In this document: piece after piece, positions 52,501 to 60,410 of the stretch
Position numbering within the stretch: the stretch's first letter is position 1
How the letters are laid out: each line of letters begins with the position of its first letter
Source of the DNA: Pacificispira sp033344895
GTDB taxonomy: Bacteria; Pseudomonadota; Alphaproteobacteria; UBA8366; Aestuariispiraceae
Direction: 5' to 3'
NCBI GenBank assembly: GCA_965229685.1
Contig: OZ245920.1
Span: 4,030,001 to 4,094,000 of the forward strand
DNA: 64,000 bases
Translations under genes and position numbers: made by a program
Notes under the pieces: generated by a model
The model's input: the letters and a program-made list of their open reading frames with translations, nothing else
The model's database searches: none
What the model was told of the DNA's origin: nothing

Positions 52501-52609
52501 TCCTGCGGTCCCACGGGCGGAGCTGGCACCACGTTTCAACGACTATGCCCATCTGGCCCGGATCAAGGAATGGTCGCTGGGCACGGAAGGTGGGGAGGGC
52601 GACGCGTGA
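49559..52609 (+). CDS. addB: Double-strand break repair protein AddB
   Basis: 1016-aa subunit of the alphaproteobacterial AddAB helicase–nuclease. The N-terminal helicase-like domain has LLPTRRACRSLREAF. The long middle part includes FVLAGLNEGIWPPEPGDDPWMSR. The C-terminal RecB-type nuclease has the metal-binding residues in SAEADRIDRF and AILDYKTGFVPTKRA. The complex resects double-strand ends and loads RecA. The start is GTG 49559, with another GTG two codons on; neither has a good ribosome binding site. It overlaps addA by 4 bp. Confidence 0.95.
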   Translation: MPVTNLYSIPTWRPFVDALAEGLLARTAADPLALSDILVLLPTRRACRSLREAFLRRSGGRAMLLPRMRPIGEVDEEELVLTAPGDESGAIADLLDLPPAISTTERLLRLTELVKALRNAQAKADPALDEIGPDQALLLARELARLLDQVQTEGLTLDNLEALVPEEYAEHWAQTVVFLNILRSEWPAYLAASGEIDPAERRSRLMRAQARAWREAPPRHPIVVAGSTGSIPATAELIVSVSQLPLGTVVLPGLDRVLAEEDWPAVREDPTHPQFGLAQLLDQLGAGRADVVDWPDDDEPPAEPRIARARLIAEALRPAETTERWRSLDDLDAGGFEGVEWLAAPSPAAEAELAAQCLREVLETPGKTAALVTPDRMLARRVAAQMDRWGIRIDDSAGRPLSQTEAGRFFRLTAEAVAARLSPVALLALLKHPMAALGGRPNDLRRAVRNLEIACLRGPKPVGGTEGLRRAIEARRADPRGPGDAVLDDALRLTHAIEAALSPLTDLLEAGRAPFDSVLKAHIRASENLAAREDRPGADSLWRDDDGEALADFTLDLIPHGALLGPVGPGDYVALIDALMQGKTVRPRHGAHPRVAILGPLEARLQHADRFVLAGLNEGIWPPEPGDDPWMSRAMRRDFGLPAHERRIGLAAHDFAQACGAPEVVLLRAEKSGGQQTVPARWLERLATLTERLGLDVHLPKNNGHSTARLVWQRMLDRRDRLPALTRPAPTPPVDTRPDRLSATRIEVLMRDPYSIYAQYVLGLSALDPLEADLGAADKGTIIHQALDAFTRAHPDALPPDAADRLLQFGEEAFGSQVLANPAVKAFWWPRFVRIAHWFLAQEAARRTRLTASHTEIKGKMTIPTPRGGFTLSAEADRIDRFRDGGYAILDYKTGFVPTKRAVAELTAPQLPLEAAILKAGGFPGVPPGPVVELAYWKLSGGDPPGSIQTDGKLDADALADTVAERLTALIQAYEVETTPYPAVPRAELAPRFNDYAHLARIKEWSLGTEGGEGDA

Positions 52610-55600
52610 CCGGGCGCACCACACAGAAGCCCGACCCGGACCTGATCCAGCGCCGGGCTGCGGACCCGAAGGCCAGCGTCTGGGTCGCCGCCAGCGCGGG
52701 CAGCGGCAAGACCAAGGTCCTGACGGACCGCGTTCTGGCGTTGCTGGTCGATGGGGCGAAGCCGGACGGCCTGCTGTGCGTGACCTTCACCAAGGCCGCG
52801 GCCTCCGAAATGGCCAACCGCATTCACCGCAGACTGTCGCAATGGACGCGGCTGAGCGATGCGGAGCTTGAGACCGCGATCCGGCGGCTGGACGGCGGTT
52901 CCGTCACGGCGGAGAAGATGAACAGGGCCCGTCGCCTCTTCGCCCAGGTGCTGGATCTTCCCGGCGGGCTGCGTATCCGCACCATTCATTCCTTCTGCCA
53001 GTCGGTCCTGGGCCGATTTCCCCTGGAAGCCCGGGTCGCCCCCAATTTCGAGGCCATGGATGAAAGGCAGGCGGCGGAGGCCATGGACCTGGCACAGGAG
53101 ACGGTTCTGCGCGCCGCGCTGGCCGGCGGCGTCCTGGGCGAGGCGCTGGAACGGGTGACCGCCCGGGCAATTGAAAGCGGCTTTTCCGACCTGATGGCAG
53201 AGATGTCGCGGCGCCGCGGCTGGCTGTCGGAGGCGCTGCGCCGTCACGGCGGGCTGGAGGGCACGATTGCCGCCCTCTACGATGCGCTGCAGGCCGAACC
53301 GGGTCTCGACGAGGCAACCATCATCGCGAAGGCCTGCGCCGCCGATGCCCCGGATGAAATGGGCCTGCGCTTGGCGGCGGAGGCGCTGCGGAATTTCGGC
53401 GGCAAGGGCAATCAGGACCGCTGGCCGGTCATCGAGGCCTGGCTGAACGGCGGGCCGGAAACCCGCATTGCCACCTTCGACCGCTATTTCGGCGTCTTCA
53501 TCACGAAGGAGGGCACGCCGAACAGCAAGATCGTGGTCAAGAAGATCACGGAGAACAGCCCGGCCAGCATCGATGTGATCGGTGTCGAGCAGCAGCGGCT
53601 GATGGCCGTCGATGCCCGACTCCGGCGACAGGGCACCGCCCGGGCCAGCGAGGCGTTGCTGCGGCTGGGCGCGGCGGTCCTGAAGGCCTATGAGGACTTC
53701 AAGCGCGCCACGGCACGGCTTGACTATGACGATCTGATTCAGAAGACCAGCGCCCTGTTGACCCGCGATACCGTGCCCTGGGTCCTGTTCAAGCTGGATG
53801 GCGGCCTGTCCCATTTGCTGATCGACGAGGCGCAGGATACGAGTGCCGATCAACGCCGGATCGTCGATGCCCTGATCGGGGAGTTCTTTTCCGGCGCCGG
53901 CGGCAGCGCGGAGCAGCGGACCCTGTTCGTCGTCGGCGACGCCAAGCAGTCGATCTACAGTTTTCAGGGCGCCGATCCCGAAGGATATCGCGCCTGGCGG
54001 GACAGTCTGTCCCGGTCCGCGATGGCCGGCGGCACGGACATCCGTCCGGTCCCGATGGAAGTCTCCTTCCGCTCGGTTCAGGCCGTCCTCGACGCGGTCG
54101 ACAGGACCTTTGCCGAACCGCCCGCGAGCGATGGCGTGGTCACACCGGAAGAGGCGCCGCTGCGCCATTATGCCTTCGCCCGGAAGGCAGGGCTGCGCGG
54201 CCGGGTCGAGGTCTGGAGTCCGACGGCACCGGGCGATGCGGTGGACCCGGACCCTTTCGCCCCCCCGGACGCGGCGCTGACCGGCGGTACGGATGCGACA
54301 CAGATTCTCGCCGCGGGCCTGGCCACAACAGTGCGGGGCTGGCTTGACCGGGGCGAGTTGCTGGAATCGGAAGGCCGCCCGATCCGCGCCGGGGACATCC
54401 TGTTTCTCGTGCAACGGCGCACCGAGTTGATCGATGCCCTGGTACGGGAGTTGAAACGGCTCGACATTCCGGTGGCCGGGGTCGACCGCATCGCGCTGAC
54501 AGAGCAGATCGCGGTCATGGATCTTCTTGCCCTGGCCCGGGCGCTGCTGCTGCCGCAGGACGACCTGACCCTGGCCTGTGTCCTGAAATCGCCCTTTGTC
54601 GGATTCGACGATGACGATCTGTTCCGGATTGCCCGGGACCGGGGCGGAAACAGCCTGTGGCAGCAACTCAGCAGGATGCGGCTGGACGATCCGCGACTGA
54701 CCGCGGCTGCAGACTGGTTCGACGGATTGCTGCAGGCCACGGATCGACTGCCGCCCTATGAGCTGTTTCAGCGGGCCCTTCTGTCCCCCTGTCCGGGACC
54801 GGGCAGGATGGCAGCCGCCGGCGACACCTATACCGGCCGTCAGGCCCTGGTCGCCCGGCTGGGTGCGGAGGTCGAGGACCCGCTGGAGGAGTTCCTCAGC
54901 CTCGCCCTGGACCATGACGTGAAACGGACACCGACGCTGGAAGGGTTCCTGTCCTGGTTCGCCCGCGGCAATACCGAGTTGAAGCGCGACCTGGAAACCG
55001 AGGCGCGGGATGAAATCCGCATCATGACGGTGCATGGCGCCAAGGGGCTGCAGGCGCCGATCGTGATCCTGCCCGACGCCCTGACCAAGAGCGGCGCCCG
55101 CAGTGCCCCGCTGCGCTGGCTGCAGCGCGAAGCGGGCGGCGCCCTGCCGATCTGGACACCGTCCGGCCGCTATGAGGATGCCGTGGCCGCCGAGCTGAAA
55201 CAGGCTGAGAAGGACGCCGCGGAGCGGGAGTATCGACGGCTGCTCTATGTCGCCATGACCCGGGCGGAATCGCGCCTGATCGTCACCGGCCGCCTGGCCC
55301 GTCGAAAACCGTCGGAAGGCAACTGGCTCGACCTGGTAAAAGGCGGCCTTGAGAAGCTGCCCGGCACCCGCACCGAAACCCTGACACCGGTCCCGGAATG
55401 GCAGGCAGAGGCGCTGATCTACGAAACCGGGGATCCGGCCGCAGCAGCAGAAGCCGACCGCCCCGCCGCCGCCGGTGCCGTGACGGCCCCGGCCTGGCTG
55501 ACATCCCCACCGCCGACAGAGCCCAGCCCGCCGCGGCCGCTGGCACCCAGCCGGCCGGGGAATACAGATCCGCCCGTGCGCTCACCGCTGGACGATGCCG

Positions 55601-56118
55601 ATCCCCTGCGGTTCAAGCGGGGCACCCTGGTGCACCGTCTGCTGCAGACGCTGCCGGATCTGGCGATGGAGAAACGACACGATGCGGCGGCCCGCTTCCT
55701 GGCGATGCCCGCCCATGACCTGACGGCCGATCAGCAGGCACAGCTGCGCGACGAGACCTTCGGCGTTCTGGAGCATCCCGGGTTTGCCGCCCTGTTCGGC
55801 CCCGACAGCCGGGCGGAGGTCCCACTGGCCGGCCTGATCGAGCAGTCCGGCGAATCGAAAGGACCCTTCGCCGTCTCCGGGCAGGTCGACCGGCTTTTGA
55901 TCCGGGGGCATGAGATCCTTGTCCTCGACTATAAGACACTGCGACCGGCCCCATCCGACCCGGAGCGCGTGCCCCCGGCCTATCTGGCCCAAATGGCCGG
56001 ATACCGGGCGATTCTGCGCCAGATATATCCGGATCGACCGATCCGTTGCGCCCTGGTATTTACGGAAACGCCACGTCTTGTGCCGCTGCCGGACACACTG
56101 TTGGACAGCCACGCTTGA
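52606..56118 (+). CDS. addA: Double-strand break repair helicase AddA
   Basis: 1170-aa UvrD-type helicase and nuclease, the motor subunit of AddAB. Walker A is VAASAGSGKTKVL near residue 30. The helicase motifs LLCVTFTKAAASEMANR, LLIDEAQDTSADQ, FVVGDAKQSIYSFQGA and RIMTVHGAKGLQAPIV are present. The C-terminal RecB-like nuclease is seen in FAVSGQVDRLLI and LVLDYKTLRP. It starts with GTG 52606 overlapping the addB stop. The thioredoxin gene follows after 122 bp. Confidence 0.96.
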   Translation: MTGRTTQKPDPDLIQRRAADPKASVWVAASAGSGKTKVLTDRVLALLVDGAKPDGLLCVTFTKAAASEMANRIHRRLSQWTRLSDAELETAIRRLDGGSVTAEKMNRARRLFAQVLDLPGGLRIRTIHSFCQSVLGRFPLEARVAPNFEAMDERQAAEAMDLAQETVLRAALAGGVLGEALERVTARAIESGFSDLMAEMSRRRGWLSEALRRHGGLEGTIAALYDALQAEPGLDEATIIAKACAADAPDEMGLRLAAEALRNFGGKGNQDRWPVIEAWLNGGPETRIATFDRYFGVFITKEGTPNSKIVVKKITENSPASIDVIGVEQQRLMAVDARLRRQGTARASEALLRLGAAVLKAYEDFKRATARLDYDDLIQKTSALLTRDTVPWVLFKLDGGLSHLLIDEAQDTSADQRRIVDALIGEFFSGAGGSAEQRTLFVVGDAKQSIYSFQGADPEGYRAWRDSLSRSAMAGGTDIRPVPMEVSFRSVQAVLDAVDRTFAEPPASDGVVTPEEAPLRHYAFARKAGLRGRVEVWSPTAPGDAVDPDPFAPPDAALTGGTDATQILAAGLATTVRGWLDRGELLESEGRPIRAGDILFLVQRRTELIDALVRELKRLDIPVAGVDRIALTEQIAVMDLLALARALLLPQDDLTLACVLKSPFVGFDDDDLFRIARDRGGNSLWQQLSRMRLDDPRLTAAADWFDGLLQATDRLPPYELFQRALLSPCPGPGRMAAAGDTYTGRQALVARLGAEVEDPLEEFLSLALDHDVKRTPTLEGFLSWFARGNTELKRDLETEARDEIRIMTVHGAKGLQAPIVILPDALTKSGARSAPLRWLQREAGGALPIWTPSGRYEDAVAAELKQAEKDAAEREYRRLLYVAMTRAESRLIVTGRLARRKPSEGNWLDLVKGGLEKLPGTRTETLTPVPEWQAEALIYETGDPAAAAEADRPAAAGAVTAPAWLTSPPPTEPSPPRPLAPSRPGNTDPPVRSPLDDADPLRFKRGTLVHRLLQTLPDLAMEKRHDAAARFLAMPAHDLTADQQAQLRDETFGVLEHPGFAALFGPDSRAEVPLAGLIEQSGESKGPFAVSGQVDRLLIRGHEILVLDYKTLRPAPSDPERVPPAYLAQMAGYRAILRQIYPDRPIRCALVFTETPRLVPLPDTLLDSHA

Positions 56119-56240
56119 TTCCGAATCCTCCCCTGCCTAGATTCGGGTCAGCGATACGGGGCACCCAGGCAATTGGAGCCACCACAACATGACCCGCCGA
56201 CGGGGTAGACACCGTCCATGACGGTCAAAGGAGTTACGCC

Positions 56241-56561
56241 ATGAGCACGGTCAACGTCACCGACGACGAATTTGAAACGAAAGTCCTGCAGGCCGACGGT
56301 CCGGTCCTGGTCGACTACTGGGCCGACTGGTGCGGTCCCTGCAAGGCCATCGCCCCGGCGCTGGACGAGATTTCCGGCTCCATGCAAGGCAAGCTGACGG
56401 TTGCCAAGCTGGACATCGACAGCAACCCGCTGACCCCGTCGAAATACGGTGTGCGCGGCATTCCGACGCTGATGCTGTTCAAGGACGGTCAGGTCGTCGG
56501 CACCAAGGTCGGTGCCGCGAAGAAGAGCGACCTGGAAAGCTGGCTCAACCAGCACGTCTGA
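56241..56561 (+). CDS. trxA: Thioredoxin
   Basis: 106-aa cytosolic disulfide reductant. The active site is DWCGPCKAIAP with Cys31 and Cys34; the cis-Pro lies in RGIPTLMLFKDG. AAAGGAG precedes the ATG. It is followed by a strong bidirectional terminator. The addA–trxA order is common in alphaproteobacteria. Confidence 0.98.
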   Translation: MSTVNVTDDEFETKVLQADGPVLVDYWADWCGPCKAIAPALDEISGSMQGKLTVAKLDIDSNPLTPSKYGVRGIPTLMLFKDGQVVGTKVGAAKKSDLESWLNQHV

Positions 56562-56586
56562 TCGCAGACGGGCATCCTGCCAAAGC

Positions 56587-56618
56587 AAAACCCCCGCCTG
56601 GTGCGGGGGTTTTCTTTT
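56587..56618. terminator. Bidirectional terminator between trxA and rbfA
   Basis: CCCCCGC and GCGGGGG form a perfect 7-bp GC stem with a 5-nt loop. It is flanked by AAAA on the left and TTTTCTTTT on the right, so it can stop transcripts from both directions. It serves trxA (plus) and the rimP–nusA–ylxR–infB–rbfA operon (minus). Confidence 0.93.
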
Positions 56619-56653
56619 ACCCGGTGCCGGAATGCCGGCGCCTGGGAAGGAAA

Positions 56654-57109
56654 TCAGTCGTCGCGGGCCGACTGGGCCGGGTCGTCGCCCCGCCCCCCCT
56701 GCGGATCGTCCTCATCCGGATCATTCGCCGCACCGGGCTTCAGATCCCGCACGACTTCCGGGCGCCGCAGCAGATTATCGATCCGGTTGGCCTCATCGAA
56801 GGATTCGTCGGCCATGAACCGCAGACCCGGCGTGTATTTCAGGCGCACCTCCCGGGCCACCTGGCCGCGCAGGAAGGCCCCCGCGCGCTTCAGGGCGGAG
56901 ATCACCTCGCCGACATTCTGACCGCCGAGCGGCAGGACATAGGCCGTTGCCGTCTTCAGATCCGGCGAGCAGCGTACCTCGGATACCGTGATCGGCACAT
57001 TGGTCAGCGCCGGGTCACGCAGCTCACCCCGGGCCAGAATACGCGACAGCGCGTGTCGGATCTGTTCCCCGACACGCAACTGACGCTGTGATGGTTCTCT
57101 GTCACTCAA
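56654..57109 (-). CDS. rbfA: 30S ribosome-binding factor RbfA
   Basis: 151-aa KH-fold protein that binds immature 30S subunits and helps mature the 5' end of 16S rRNA. Core segments are RQLRVGEQIRHALSRIL, VPITVSEVRCSPDLKTATAYVLPLG and LRFMADESFDEANRIDNLL, each quoted in part. The C-terminal tail is acidic (NDPDEDDPQGG). It starts with TTG at 57109 behind GGAGTCCGGG, 34 bp after the infB stop, and is the last gene of the operon. Confidence 0.95.
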   Translation of the reverse strand: MSDREPSQRQLRVGEQIRHALSRILARGELRDPALTNVPITVSEVRCSPDLKTATAYVLPLGGQNVGEVISALKRAGAFLRGQVAREVRLKYTPGLRFMADESFDEANRIDNLLRRPEVVRDLKPGAANDPDEDDPQGGRGDDPAQSARDD

Positions 57110-57143
57110 ACCCGGACTCCCTCGCCGTGGTCCGGATCGGCGA

Positions 57144-59714
57144 TTACAGCTCGCGCTTCACCGACTGTACGTCGAAACACTCGACCACGTCGCCGACCTT
57201 GATGTCGTCGTAGTTTTCGAAGGCCATGCCGCATTCGTAGCCCTGCTTGACCTCACGAACATCGTCCTTGAAGCGCTTGAGCTGTTTCAGCGAGCCCTCG
57301 TAGATCACCGTATCGTCGCGCAGCAGGCGCACCTTGGCGCCGCGGCGGACTTCGCCGTCGGTGATCATGCAGCCTGCGACCTTGCCGACCTTGGTGATCG
57401 CGAAGACATCGCGGATCTCGGCATAGCCCAGGAATTCCTCGCGCTCTTCCGGCGCCAGCATCCCCGACAGGACCGCCTTCATGTCGTCGATCAGGTCATA
57501 GATGATGGAGTAGTACCGGATATCGACCCCGTCGCGGCGCGCATGGTCGCGGGCCTGCGGGTTTGCGCGGACGTTAAAGCCCAGGATCACCCCGCCCGTC
57601 GACGATGCCAGCGTCACGTCGGATTCGGTGATCCCGCCGACAGCACCGTGCAGGACGCGGACCTTCACCTCGTCGGTGGCCAGTTTGTCCAGCGCCGCGA
57701 TGATCGCCTCCAGCGAGCCCTGGACGTCGGTCTTGACGACGACCGGAAGCTGCTCCGCCTCGCCGGCCTTGACCTTCTCGAACATCTGCTCGAGCGTCCC
57801 GCGTCCGGCAATGGTGAACTGCGCCTCGCGCGCCTTGCGCTGACGGTAGTCGGCGATTTCGCGGGCCTTGGATTCATCGCTCAGCACGACGAATTCGTCG
57901 CCGGCCTGCGGCGTGCCCTGCAGTCCCAGCACCTCGACCGGAACGGACGGACCGGCCTGTTCGACCGGGCGGCCCTTGTCGTCCAGCAGCGCACGGACAC
58001 GGCCCCATTCCTGACCGGCGACGAAGATGTCGCCGACCTTCAGGGTGCCGCTCTGCACCAGCACGGTCGCGACGGAACCGCGGCCCTTTTCCAGCTTGGC
58101 CTCGACCACCGCACCGCGGGCCGGCGCCTCGGGCACGGCCTTCAGTTCCAGCATTTCGGCCTGCAGCAGGATCGCCTCTTCCAGCGCGTCCAGGTTCAGG
58201 CGCTTCAGCGCCGACACTTCGATGCAGATCACGTCGCCGCCCATGTCTTCCGGCACCAGTTCGTGCTCCAGAAGCTGCGTCTTGGCACGGTTCGGGTCGG
58301 CGCCTTCCTTGTCGACCTTGTTGACTGCCACGATGATCGGCACTTCCGCCGCCTTGGCGTGGTTGATCGCCTCCACCGTCTGCGGCTGGATACCGTCATC
58401 GGCCGCGATGACCAGGACGACAATGTCGGTCACCTGGGCGCCGCGCTGACGCATGGAGGTGAACGCCGCGTGGCCGGGCGTGTCGAGGAAGGTGATCGTG
58501 TCACCGGAATTCATGGTGACCTGATAGGCACCGATATGCTGGGTGATGCCGCCGGCCTCGCCCGCCGCGACATCGGTCGCGCGCAGCGCATCCAGCAGCG
58601 AGGTCTTGCCGTGGTCGACATGGCCCATGACCGTGACGACCGGCGCGCGCGGCACGCCCTCGCCTTCCGGCTCCTCCGGCTTGATCAGTACGTCTTCGAC
58701 ATCGGCTTCCGACACACGCTTCACCCGGTGGCCGAATTCCTCGGCGACCAGTTCGGCGGTATCCGCGTCGATCGCCTGGTTCACGGCGGCCATGACGCCC
58801 ATCTTCATCAGGGCCTTGATGACATCGGGGGCCCGTTCGGCCATACGGTTGGCCAGATCACCGACGGTAATGGCTTCCGGAATCGTAACTTCGCGCACTA
58901 CTTTCTCCCCGCGCGACAGACGTTCGCGGTTCTGCTGTTTTTCACGCTCGCGCGCCCGGCGCAGCGCGGCCATGGAACGACCGCGGCTTTCACCGTCATC
59001 GTCTTCCAGGGCCTGGGAAATGGTCAGTTTGCCCTGACGGCGGCGCGGCTCGCCCCGCAGGCGCATCGTGCCCTTGTTCTTCTTGTCCTTCTCCGCGGCG
59101 GCGGCGGCCGCGGCGGCGTCCGCCTCGGTCTTGGCCTTTGCGCGGGCCGCGGCATCCGGCTTCTCGGACGGCGGCAGAGGCACATCCTCGGCTGCAGGCG
59201 CTTCCGGCTCCGGCGCCGCAGCGGGCTTCACCTCGGAGGCTTCGGCTTCGGCGGCCTGCTTTTCGGCCTCTTCGGCCTTGCGACGGGCTTCCTCTTCCTC
59301 GGCGAGACGGCGCGCCTCTTCCTCTTCGGCCTTGCGGCGACGGGCTTCCTCGGCCCGGCGCTCGGCTTCCTCAGCCTCGATCTTGCGGCGCTCCTCCTCC
59401 TTCGCGGCCCCTTCCAGGGCGCGCAGGCGGGCCTGGCGTTCGGTTTCGGACAAGCCGTCCAGCGGGTTTTCCGCGACCAGCTTGTTGCCTTCCTGGGCCG
59501 GCCGGCGCGCGGCGCCGCCCTTGACGGCCTTCATATCGCCGCCGTCGGTCCGTTCGAAGGAACGCCGGCTCTTCGTTTCGACGATCACGGTCTTGGAACG
59601 GCCATGGCTGAAGCTCTGGCGCACCTGTCCGCTTTCGACCGTCTTCGACAGGCTCAGCTTGCCCGGTTTCCCGAGTGAAAGCTTGCCGCCGCTCTTAGAA
59701 GTTCCTTCGCTCAT
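57144..59714 (-). CDS. infB: Translation initiation factor IF-2
   Basis: 856-aa GTPase that delivers fMet-tRNA to the 30S P site. An IF2 N-terminal domain is followed by a long charged helix of Glu/Arg/Ala repeats (about residues 75–165) and an Ala/Pro region. The G domain has VTVMGHVDHGKTSLLDALR, FLDTPGHAAF and VAVNKVDKEGADP. Domains II to IV end with GYECGMAFENYDDIKVGDV. It overlaps the YlxR-like gene by 4 bp, in the standard nusA–infB operon. Confidence 0.98.
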   Translation of the reverse strand: MSEGTSKSGGKLSLGKPGKLSLSKTVESGQVRQSFSHGRSKTVIVETKSRRSFERTDGGDMKAVKGGAARRPAQEGNKLVAENPLDGLSETERQARLRALEGAAKEEERRKIEAEEAERRAEEARRRKAEEEEARRLAEEEEARRKAEEAEKQAAEAEASEVKPAAAPEPEAPAAEDVPLPPSEKPDAAARAKAKTEADAAAAAAAAEKDKKNKGTMRLRGEPRRRQGKLTISQALEDDDGESRGRSMAALRRAREREKQQNRERLSRGEKVVREVTIPEAITVGDLANRMAERAPDVIKALMKMGVMAAVNQAIDADTAELVAEEFGHRVKRVSEADVEDVLIKPEEPEGEGVPRAPVVTVMGHVDHGKTSLLDALRATDVAAGEAGGITQHIGAYQVTMNSGDTITFLDTPGHAAFTSMRQRGAQVTDIVVLVIAADDGIQPQTVEAINHAKAAEVPIIVAVNKVDKEGADPNRAKTQLLEHELVPEDMGGDVICIEVSALKRLNLDALEEAILLQAEMLELKAVPEAPARGAVVEAKLEKGRGSVATVLVQSGTLKVGDIFVAGQEWGRVRALLDDKGRPVEQAGPSVPVEVLGLQGTPQAGDEFVVLSDESKAREIADYRQRKAREAQFTIAGRGTLEQMFEKVKAGEAEQLPVVVKTDVQGSLEAIIAALDKLATDEVKVRVLHGAVGGITESDVTLASSTGGVILGFNVRANPQARDHARRDGVDIRYYSIIYDLIDDMKAVLSGMLAPEEREEFLGYAEIRDVFAITKVGKVAGCMITDGEVRRGAKVRLLRDDTVIYEGSLKQLKRFKDDVREVKQGYECGMAFENYDDIKVGDVVECFDVQSVKREL

Positions 59715-60385
59715 CCGTCGTCCTTTCCGACTGGCCGACCCATGCCGGCCGCCGTCTCTCTAAAACCTTTCAACCGCCCTGCCTCCGTCAGGAAGCGGCG
59801 GCTCAGTCCGCCCGGCGCCAGCGCCGCATGCACGGCCGTCTCCCGGCCGAAGGCCTCGCCCAGCTCCGCGGCATCCAGGACCGCGACAACCGGCACGGCA
59901 TCACGGGCCAGGGCCGCCAGCTTCGACCGGCCGTCCTCGGCGCCATCGCGGGCCTGAAGCAGGACCGCAGCGCCGGGATCGCCCTTCAGGGCCGCGCGGG
60001 TCTTTTCGAACCCGCAGACCGCCTCTCCGGCGCGTCGCGCCAGGGAAACCGTCTCGATACAGCGCCGCGTCAGCAGCTCGGCGACCCGGTCGATCAGGTC
60101 CGGCGGTGCCGTGACCGCCGCGCGCGCCGCACGGGCAAACAGTTTCCGGTCCAGCGCCGTCTTAATGCTTCGTGCATCGGCGCTCAACCACATTCCACGT
60201 CCCGGCAGCTTTGCCGCCAAGTCCGGGACCACCACACCGTCGGGGCCCAGCACGAAGCGGATCAGCTCTTCCCGGGACCGTCGCTCCCCGGTGGCGAGGC
60301 AGCGGCGAACCGGTTCCCGACCGGCCGATGCCGTTCCCTCGTCGGTCGCGAGCTCCGGCAGGGCCGGCTCTTCCGGTTCCGCCAT
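59711..60385 (-). CDS. YlxR (DUF448) / L7Ae-like RNA-binding fusion protein
   Basis: 224-aa protein. The YlxR/DUF448 domain is N-terminal (PVRRCLATGERRSREELIRF, then GRGMWLSADARSIKTA). A ribosomal L7Ae/YlxQ-like domain follows (ETVSLARRAGEAVCGFEKTR). In Gram-positive bacteria these are separate genes in the nusA–infB operon; the alphaproteobacterial form is a fusion. It probably binds RNA or acts in transcription/translation coupling. It starts 25 bp after the nusA stop and overlaps infB by 4 bp. Confidence 0.92.
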   Translation of the reverse strand: MAEPEEPALPELATDEGTASAGREPVRRCLATGERRSREELIRFVLGPDGVVVPDLAAKLPGRGMWLSADARSIKTALDRKLFARAARAAVTAPPDLIDRVAELLTRRCIETVSLARRAGEAVCGFEKTRAALKGDPGAAVLLQARDGAEDGRSKLAALARDAVPVVAVLDAAELGEAFGRETAVHAALAPGGLSRRFLTEAGRLKGFRETAAGMGRPVGKDDG

Positions 60386-60410
60386 CGCGCAGCTACCCCA
60401 CTGAATCCGT

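Noticed and set aside
49661..55035. Long antisense open frames over addB and addA
   Set aside because: Shadows of two well-supported repair genes; composition is atypical and no family is recognised.
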